The notes beneath the pieces were generated by a model that had not been told where the DNA came from, searched no databases, and was given only the letters and a program-made list of their open reading frames with translations. Positions 1-4,687 of a stretch of 7,090 nucleotides of DNA are shown piece by piece (position 1 is the stretch's first letter; every line of letters starts with the position of its first letter). Source of the DNA: Magnetospira sp. (lineage in GTDB: Bacteria > Pseudomonadota > Alphaproteobacteria > Rhodospirillales > Magnetospiraceae); NCBI GenBank assembly GCA_028277325.1, contig JANQGL010000178.1:1-7090 (forward strand), given 5' to 3'. The translations under genes and the position numbers were made by a program.

Positions 1-1088
1 GCCTTGGGATTGCGGCTGCGGATGATCTCGCGCACCGCCGGCGGGCGCAGGCCGGCCCGCACCGCCAGCGCCGCCTCGCCGAACGGCCGCTCGCCGGCCA
101 GCGCGTCGGTGATCGCCTCGGCCGTCAGGTCTCCGGCCTCCAGCATTTTTTCCGCCCGCTCCACGTATTCCACGTCCGGCGGCACCCACAAGCCGTCGTC
201 GCCTTCCTCGTCGAGGCGCCGCTCCACCTCGGCCCGCACCGCCGCCGTGGTTTCCGGGTCCAGTTCGCGTCGCCGGACCAGGGCGTCGAGGAACCGGGCG
301 GCCACGAACCCGGCCAGCCGGCGCACCGCGTCGGGCGGCAATTGCGGCCGCACCACCAGCGGCTCCTGCCAGCTTTCCACGCCGCGCGACTGCTCGATGA
401 TGGCGTCCAGGGTTTCCTCGCGGATCTGCGCCGACGGATTGGCCAGCAGTTCGGCCACCGCGTCCACGTCGCCGGTGGCGAACAGCGCGCCGGAGACGTC
501 GGGCGACACCCGATGGCGGCGCGCCATCCTGTCGAGGGCGCCCTTGACCGGCGCCCGGCGGATGATCTCCAGCAGGTCGTCGTCGGTCAGGACCGGCGAG
601 AACTCCAGCACCGGCCCGCAGACGGCCAGCACGTCGTCGGCCGCCAGACCGCGGATCACCTCGGGCGGCGCGTCGGCCACGTCCTTCAGCGCCTCGGCGA
701 TCACCCGGCGCACCCGCGGCGCCTGGTCGCGGGCCAGGGTCTCCAGGATCTCGTAGGTCAGGCGCTCGATCTGTCCGGTTTCGTTGGCGGTCAGGCCGGG
801 CGCCAGGCGGGCGATCTTGGTCGCCAGGTCACTGCGCACCGCCTCGTCGCGATCGGCCGCCAGCAACCGGTCGGCCTGACGCGGCGTGGACTGGTTGGCG
901 GCGATACCGCGCCGCACGTCCGGGTTGGAATCCTCGGCCAGGTAATACAGGATTTCCGGGCGGACGTCGTCGCGCTCGGCCAGCGCGCGGCGCACCGCCG
1001 GGTCCTCGTGGCGCGCCAGGACCCGGGACTCCTCGTAGGAAATCTCGCCGTTGGCGCGTCGGAAGAGCCTGTCCAGCAGCCGGGTCAT
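1..1088 (-). CDS. DUF2336 domain protein (HEAT-like repeats), C-terminus cut by window edge
   Basis: The frame is open from an ATG at 1088-1086 to the left edge, giving 362 codons with no stop. The product begins MTRLLDRLFRRANGEISYEE. It is built of short helical repeats with a D-x-x-V-R-x-x-(I/L)-A pattern, at about residues 29-37, 57-63, 81-89, 124-131 and 217-223, which resembles HEAT repeats. The stretch at about residues 59-80, including AANQSTPRQADRLL, and the segment around GVESWQEP (about 233-240) are typical of the alphaproteobacterial DUF2336 family. No signal peptide or membrane segment is visible, so it is probably cytoplasmic. The last visible residues (EIIRSRNPK) look close to the family's usual C-terminal region, so I infer that only a few tens of residues are missing. 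The start is supported by a GAGG seven bases upstream and by the 4-base ATGA overlap with the cyclase gene. The molecular function is unknown. Helical repeats suggest protein binding, and the coupling suggests a partner or target of the cyclase, but that is inference. Confidence 0.8.
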   Translation of the reverse strand, partial: MTRLLDRLFRRANGEISYEESRVLARHEDPAVRRALAERDDVRPEILYYLAEDSNPDVRRGIAANQSTPRQADRLLAADRDEAVRSDLATKIARLAPGLTANETGQIERLTYEILETLARDQAPRVRRVIAEALKDVADAPPEVIRGLAADDVLAVCGPVLEFSPVLTDDDLLEIIRRAPVKGALDRMARRHRVSPDVSGALFATGDVDAVAELLANPSAQIREETLDAIIEQSRGVESWQEPLVVRPQLPPDAVRRLAGFVAARFLDALVRRRELDPETTAAVRAEVERRLDEEGDDGLWVPPDVEYVERAEKMLEAGDLTAEAITDALAGERPFGEAALAVRAGLRPPAVREIIRSRNPK

Positions 1089-2776
1089 GGCCCCGCCTCG
1101 TGGCGATCGGTGGCCCCTGGCGGCATCGATACCTCAATTCCCCCCTTGCCCTGACGCTTCACAACGTACATGGCGGCGTCGGCCCGCGCCATCAGGGATT
1201 GCTGGTCCTCGCCGACCGCCGGGTCGAAGATCGCGACCCCGATCGAGAATCCCAGCGGTCGCGCCGGATCGCCCGAATGGACGGCCAGGTCCGCCGAATC
1301 GGCGAGCAGCTGGCCGATCCGATGCGCCACCACGTCGGGCGCGATGCGGTCGAGCCACAGCACGAACTCGTCGCCCCCCAGGCGCGCCACCAGATCGGTC
1401 GGCCGGCAGTGGGTGTCCAGCAGATCCCGCGTCGCCAGCAGCACCTCGTCGCCGCGCTGATGGCCGTGCACGTCGTTGACCAGCTTGAAATTGTCCAGAT
1501 CGACCAGGACCAGGGCCCCGGTCCCGCGCGGATGCCGGGTGCGCGCCAGGCGGCGCGGCAGTTCATGTTCGAAGAACGCACGGCGGTTGAGCAGGCCGGT
1601 CAACGAATCGGTTCGCGAGAGGTGCAGGATCCGTTCGTGATTGGCGAGCTGCGCCAGCGCCATGCCGAGGCGTCCGGCCAGGTCGCCGGCGATCAGCCGC
1701 TCGTCGCCGGTCCAATCGCCGGCCGTCGCATCCCGCCATACGCAGAAGGCGCCGTTGAGGCGGCGCCGGTAGGGGGTGCCGACGGCCAGCAGCCGCCCCC
1801 CCTGCCTGGTGAGTTCATGCATTTCCGACGGGGTCGCGAGGCCCCCGACGGCGGCCGAGATCGCCGCCTCGACGGCCCCCGTCCCGGCCTCGGCCACCGA
1901 GCGCGACGCATCGTCCATGTCGCGGCCGAAAATCCGCGCCCCGCGTGCCCCCAACGCCTGCATCGCCTTCTCCGCCGCCACCCGGAGCATCGCCTGCGGA
2001 TCGATTTGGTCGCGGATCGCCGCGTCGACCCCGTCGAGGATGCGCTCCCGCTCGCGGACCCGCGCCAGGGCGGCGTCCTTCTCGCGCTCGGCGGTGACGT
2101 CGCGGCACACCCCGCGCGCCCCGCGCCAGGCGTTCCCGGTGCCGGGCAGCGGCAGGGCCGTCACCATGAGACAGGCGGCGACGCCGTCGGCCCGCCGCAT
2201 CCGGACCTCGACGTTCTCGGTCGGGCGGTGCGCGAGGAACGGATCGGCCGCCGGCGCTCCGTCGAACAGGTCGGCCGGCCGGCGGCCGACCAGGTCGGTC
2301 GCCGGGTGGCCGAGCGCACCGCGCGGCGAGACATAGACCAGCCGTCCGTCGGACCCCACTTCCCAGGCGAAGTCGGCCGACACCTCCACCAGGTCCTTGA
2401 AGCGCTGCCGGGAGTCGATCAGCGCGGCCTGCATGTTGCGCTCCAGGCTGACGTTCCAGGCCAGCAGCAGGAACCCGTTTTCATCGAACGGCAAGACCTC
2501 GAAATCCAGGGTGCGGGCCTGCTCGCCGCAGCCGATCACCACCCGTCCGGGACTTCCGGCCCCGTCCAGCGCCGCCCGCACCGCGTCGACGAACGCCTCG
2601 GGCGCGCCCTCGTCCAGCGCCGCCGCGAGCACCCCGCCTTGCGCGTTGACCGCGTTCACCCGCCCGGTCCGGTCGAGCACCGCGGCCGGCCCGGCATGAT
2701 GGTCGATCGCCGCGCGGAGATCCGGGCGGCGGCGCGACAGGCCGAAAGGCAACAAGAACGGGCGCGATTTGGGCAT
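1085..2776 (-). CDS. PAS-PAS-GAF-like-GGDEF diguanylate cyclase
   Basis: The product has 563 residues and is predicted to make cyclic di-GMP from two GTP in the cytoplasm. In order I see a divergent PAS domain (about 22-112), a clearer PAS domain (about 125-230, with FAWEVGSDGRLVYVSP), a short charged helical linker (228-248), a degenerate GAF-like region (about 245-380) and a C-terminal GGDEF domain (about 387-548). The GGDEF domain looks active. It has DSLTGLLNRR at 390-399, metal-binding D426 in VDLDNFK, N434 and D443 as probable substrate contacts, GGDEF at 467-471, FSIGVA at 510-515 and a final ADAAMYVVKRQGKGG. An RxxD inhibitory site (RPTD, 458-461) lies exactly five residues before GGDEF, so product inhibition is likely. 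No transmembrane segment is seen, so the sensor input is probably cytosolic; its ligand is unknown. The frame stays open upstream to 3016, but I chose the ATG at 2776. The preceding 80 residues look like non-coding sequence and cross a probable promoter. The ribosome site is weak. The stop overlaps the DUF2336 start. Confidence 0.93.
   Translation of the reverse strand: MPKSRPFLLPFGLSRRRPDLRAAIDHHAGPAAVLDRTGRVNAVNAQGGVLAAALDEGAPEAFVDAVRAALDGAGSPGRVVIGCGEQARTLDFEVLPFDENGFLLLAWNVSLERNMQAALIDSRQRFKDLVEVSADFAWEVGSDGRLVYVSPRGALGHPATDLVGRRPADLFDGAPAADPFLAHRPTENVEVRMRRADGVAACLMVTALPLPGTGNAWRGARGVCRDVTAEREKDAALARVRERERILDGVDAAIRDQIDPQAMLRVAAEKAMQALGARGARIFGRDMDDASRSVAEAGTGAVEAAISAAVGGLATPSEMHELTRQGGRLLAVGTPYRRRLNGAFCVWRDATAGDWTGDERLIAGDLAGRLGMALAQLANHERILHLSRTDSLTGLLNRRAFFEHELPRRLARTRHPRGTGALVLVDLDNFKLVNDVHGHQRGDEVLLATRDLLDTHCRPTDLVARLGGDEFVLWLDRIAPDVVAHRIGQLLADSADLAVHSGDPARPLGFSIGVAIFDPAVGEDQQSLMARADAAMYVVKRQGKGGIEVSMPPGATDRHEAGP
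1096..1099 (-). promoter_or_regulatory. Ribosome binding site of the DUF2336 gene, inside the cyclase gene's 3' end
   Basis: On the minus strand GAGG sits seven bases before the ATG at 1088, within the last codons of the cyclase gene. Together with the ATGA stop/start overlap this supports translational coupling. It also fixes the DUF2336 start. Confidence 0.6.
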
Positions 2777-2828
2777 CTCGATCCAAGGGCAGAACGGCGG
2801 CGCGGTGACGCCTTGCTCGACGCCCGAT

Positions 2829-2857
2829 CTTATACCAAAGGCGGGCGATGGGAACCA
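2829..2857 (-). promoter_or_regulatory. Probable extended -10 promoter of the cyclase-DUF2336 operon
   Basis: On the minus strand TGGTATAAG (2837-2829) matches the extended -10 form TGnTATAAT with one mismatch. It is a conspicuous AT-rich patch in very GC-rich DNA. At a 17-base spacer the -35 position reads TGGTTC (2857-2852), which is poor, as is common for extended -10 promoters. Transcription would start near 2822, leaving a leader of roughly 45 bases before the ATG at 2776. This is a motif reading only. Alphaproteobacterial promoters are variable, so confidence is moderate. Confidence 0.5.
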
Positions 2858-3109
2858 CCTGCGCGCCGGAGGCCACCGGTCCCGGTCCAAGGTGCGGCGC
2901 CTTCGAACCGGCGCCGGGGTCGCTTTATTCACAGTCGCCGCCCGGCATTGACGTGCAATTCCGCCATCGGATGGGGCGAATCGCCGAGCTTCCCATGACC
3001 CTGCGGAATGTGTCATAACCTCCCCCTATCTCGGCCGCGACCGCCCGGCCGGCGTGGCGTGTCTTGCCGCCCCCGCGCGGCGACGAACGCCCCGGACGAC
3101 GGGACCGCG

Positions 3110-3157
3110 GCCCGATCACAGGGGAATTGGACAGCCGGGACCGGACGGTGATCGGGC
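3110..3157 (+). repeat. 10-bp inverted repeat in the leader of the pucC-like gene (stem A)
   Basis: GCCCGATCAC at 3110-3119 is the exact reverse complement of GTGATCGGGC at 3148-3157, with a 28-base spacer. The pairing can be extended outward with a G-T wobble and a C-G pair. In RNA this would make a stem ending about 34 bases before the ATG of the pucC-like gene. It could equally be a widely spaced DNA operator. No T-run follows, so it is not a normal intrinsic terminator. Confidence 0.5.
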
Positions 3158-3161
3158 TGTC
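3130..3161 (+). repeat. 7-bp inverted repeat overlapping stem A (stem B)
   Basis: GACAGCC at 3130-3136 is the exact reverse complement of GGCTGTC at 3155-3161, with an 18-base loop. Its right arm shares bases 3155-3157 with the right arm of stem A, so both full stems cannot form at once. A 7-bp repeat in GC-rich DNA can occur by chance. Its position inside stem A, just ahead of the ribosome site, is the reason to record it. Confidence 0.3.
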
Positions 3162-3176
3162 GTCGCGTCCTGATTG

Positions 3177-3180
3177 GGAG
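3177..3180 (+). promoter_or_regulatory. Ribosome binding site of the pucC-like gene
   Basis: GGAG (within GGGAG, 3176-3180) lies 11 bases before the ATG at 3192, slightly further than ideal. A second GAG at 3183-3185 is six bases away. Together they favour the ATG at 3192 over an in-frame TTG at 3174, which would overlap the Shine-Dalgarno sequence itself. Confidence 0.6.
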
Positions 3181-3191
3181 CAGAGCGAACG

Positions 3192-4625
3192 ATGTCGAAC
3201 TGGGCCAACGAACTCCGTCGCAAATGGTATCAGGAGACGCTGCCGAAACTCCTGCCGTTCGCCGACGTGGCGACTCACGACCTGCCGCTGCGCCGGCTGC
3301 TGCGCCTGTCGCTGTTCCAGGTCTCGGTCGGCATGGCGATAGTGCTCCTGAACGCCACCCTGAACCGGGTGATGGTGGTCGAACTGGGGGTGCCGGTGTG
3401 GCTGGTTTCCACCATGATCGCGCTGCCGCTGGTGTTCGCGCCGTTCCGGGCCCTGATCGGCCACCGCTCCGACCATCACAAGTCGGCCTTCGGCCTGCGC
3501 CGGGTTCCCTACATCTGGATGGGATCGCTGCTGCAGTTCGTCGGCTTCGCGTTCATGCCCTTCGCCATCCTGCTGCTGGCCGACGTGGAGAACCAGTATC
3601 AGGTCCTTGGGCAGGTGTTTTCCGCCGTCGCCTTCCTGCTGGTCGGGGCCGGACTGCACACCACCCAGACCGCCGGCCTGGCCCTGGCCACCGACCTGGC
3701 GCCCGAGGCCTCGCGGCCGCGCGTGGTGGCGCTGCTCTACGTCACCCTGCTGGTCGGCATGGGTGCCGCCTCGCTCACCTTCGGGTTCCTGCTGGAGGAT
3801 TTCACCAACACCAAGCTGGTGCGGGTCATCCAGGGCGCCGCGGTGCTGACCGTGCTGCTCAATCTGGCGGCCCTGTGGAAGCAGGAGGCGATCGACATGG
3901 ACCGCGCCCAGTCGACCGAGGAGCGGCCGCCGTTCCGCGAGTCGTGGCGGGCGTTCCTGACCGGCGGCCGGGCCAGCCGGCTGCTGGTGGTGACCGGTCT
4001 CGGCACCGCCGCCTTCACCATGCAGGACATCCTGCTCGAACCCTACGGCGGCGAGATCCTCGGCCTCACGGTCTCCCAGACCACCCTTTTGACCGCCATC
4101 TGGGCGACCGGCACCCTGGCCGCGTTCGGGGTCTCGGCCAGCCTCCTCAAGGCCGGCCGCAATCCGTCGCGGTTCGCCGCCTACGGCGCCGTGATCGGCA
4201 TCGTCGCGTTCGGCCTGGTGCTCGCCGCCGGCGCCTTCAACTCCGATCTGATGTTCCGCGGCGGCGCCGGGCTGATCGGGTTCGGCGGCGGCCTGTTCGC
4301 GGTCGGCACCCTGACCGCCGCGATGGGCCTGTCCGAGGGCGGCCACAGCGGACTCGCCCTGGGGGCCTGGGGGGCCGTCCAGGCGACCTCGAACGGGGTC
4401 GCCATCTTCCTGGGCGGGTTCATCCGCGACGTGGTGACCGAGTTCGCCGAGGCCGGCGCGTTCGGGGCCGCCTACGCGGGGCCGGAAATCGGCTACTCGG
4501 TGGTCTACCAGCTGGAGATCGTGCTCCTGGTGATGACCCTGATCGTCATCGTGCCGCTGGCGCTGAAGGCATACAACGAAGACTCCACCGACACCTCGAA
4601 GGTCAGACTGGCCGAAATGCCGTAG
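3192..4625 (+). CDS. pucC: PucC/LhaA-family (BCD-family MFS) light-harvesting assembly protein
   Basis: The product has 477 residues, the normal length for the family, and is a polytopic inner-membrane protein with about 12 hydrophobic segments in a major-facilitator arrangement. Family hallmarks are LPLRRLLRLSLFQVSVGM (31-48), LNRVMVVELGVP (57-68), the loop GHRSDHHKSAFGLRRVPYIW (90-109), which stands where MFS motif A would be, MQDILLEPYGGEILGL (277-292) and a C-terminal RLAEMP resembling the GLAEFP-type end of PucC proteins. PucC and LhaA are required for assembly of light-harvesting complexes 2 and 1 in purple bacteria and are thought to deliver or shepherd bacteriochlorophyll; the biochemical mechanism is not settled. 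The gene stands alone, diverging from the cyclase operon and converging on the RND gene, with no puc, puf or bch neighbour. I therefore cannot tell pucC from lhaA or another paralogue; the symbol is a family-level choice. The start at 3192 gives the family's usual N-terminus. Confidence 0.9.
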   Translation: MSNWANELRRKWYQETLPKLLPFADVATHDLPLRRLLRLSLFQVSVGMAIVLLNATLNRVMVVELGVPVWLVSTMIALPLVFAPFRALIGHRSDHHKSAFGLRRVPYIWMGSLLQFVGFAFMPFAILLLADVENQYQVLGQVFSAVAFLLVGAGLHTTQTAGLALATDLAPEASRPRVVALLYVTLLVGMGAASLTFGFLLEDFTNTKLVRVIQGAAVLTVLLNLAALWKQEAIDMDRAQSTEERPPFRESWRAFLTGGRASRLLVVTGLGTAAFTMQDILLEPYGGEILGLTVSQTTLLTAIWATGTLAAFGVSASLLKAGRNPSRFAAYGAVIGIVAFGLVLAAGAFNSDLMFRGGAGLIGFGGGLFAVGTLTAAMGLSEGGHSGLALGAWGAVQATSNGVAIFLGGFIRDVVTEFAEAGAFGAAYAGPEIGYSVVYQLEIVLLVMTLIVIVPLALKAYNEDSTDTSKVRLAEMP

Positions 4626-4687
4626 CCGGCGAGGCCTCGGCCATCGGCCGCGCGAAGCGGAACGCGCCCGCCCTCTCGGTTGCGGGG
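4626..4687. terminator. Convergent gap with small GC-rich stems, possible shared terminator
   Basis: This 62-base gap lies between two converging stop codons. It holds a perfect palindrome CGAGGCCTCG (4630-4639), a 5-bp stem CGGCC-ATC-GGCCG (4638-4650) and a 5-bp stem GCGCG/CGCGC (4650-4654 with 4663-4667, loop of eight). None is followed by a T-run on either strand, so none is a canonical intrinsic terminator. The position alone makes some role in ending both transcripts plausible. Confidence 0.3.

Larger units (their letters stand above)
2777..3191. other. Divergent intergenic region between the cyclase operon and the pucC-like gene
   Basis: These 415 bases separate two diverging genes. 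The left part (2829-2857) carries a probable promoter reading left into the cyclase operon. The right part (3107-3161) carries two overlapping inverted repeats in front of the pucC-like gene. I found no convincing sigma-70 -35/-10 pair for the rightward gene: TTGACG at 2948-2953 has no matching -10 at 16-18 bases. I also found no TGT-N12-ACA site of the PpsR/CrtJ type, which often controls photosynthesis genes. Short open frames here look like chance products of high GC. No tRNA or recognised riboswitch was seen. Confidence 0.6.

Noticed and set aside
4..1154. Plus-strand frames of 250 and 270 codons opposite the DUF2336 gene.
   Set aside because: The minus-strand frame has recognisable repeat and family sequence and a proper coupled start. 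The plus-strand products are low-complexity Ser/Arg- or Gln/Arg/Gly-rich shadows.
2948..2976. TTGACG as a -35 element for the pucC-like gene.
   Set aside because: The -10 position at a 16-18 base spacing reads ATGGGG or similar, with no AT-rich hexamer, so no promoter is called.
1100..2998. A 632-codon open frame on the plus strand opposite the cyclase gene.
   Set aside because: It is antisense to a gene with unambiguous PAS and GGDEF motifs, has a composition typical of shadow frames and shows no domain.
3055..3070. A TGGCGTGTCTTGCC sequence resembling a sigma-54 -24/-12 promoter.
   Set aside because: The GG and GC elements are about two bases too close for sigma-54, whose spacing is strict.
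2769..3342. Short plus-strand frames of 60 codons (2769-2951) and 92 codons (3064-3342) in and after the intergenic region.
   Set aside because: Neither has a convincing ribosome site, domain or membrane pattern. The second overlaps the pucC-like gene in another frame.
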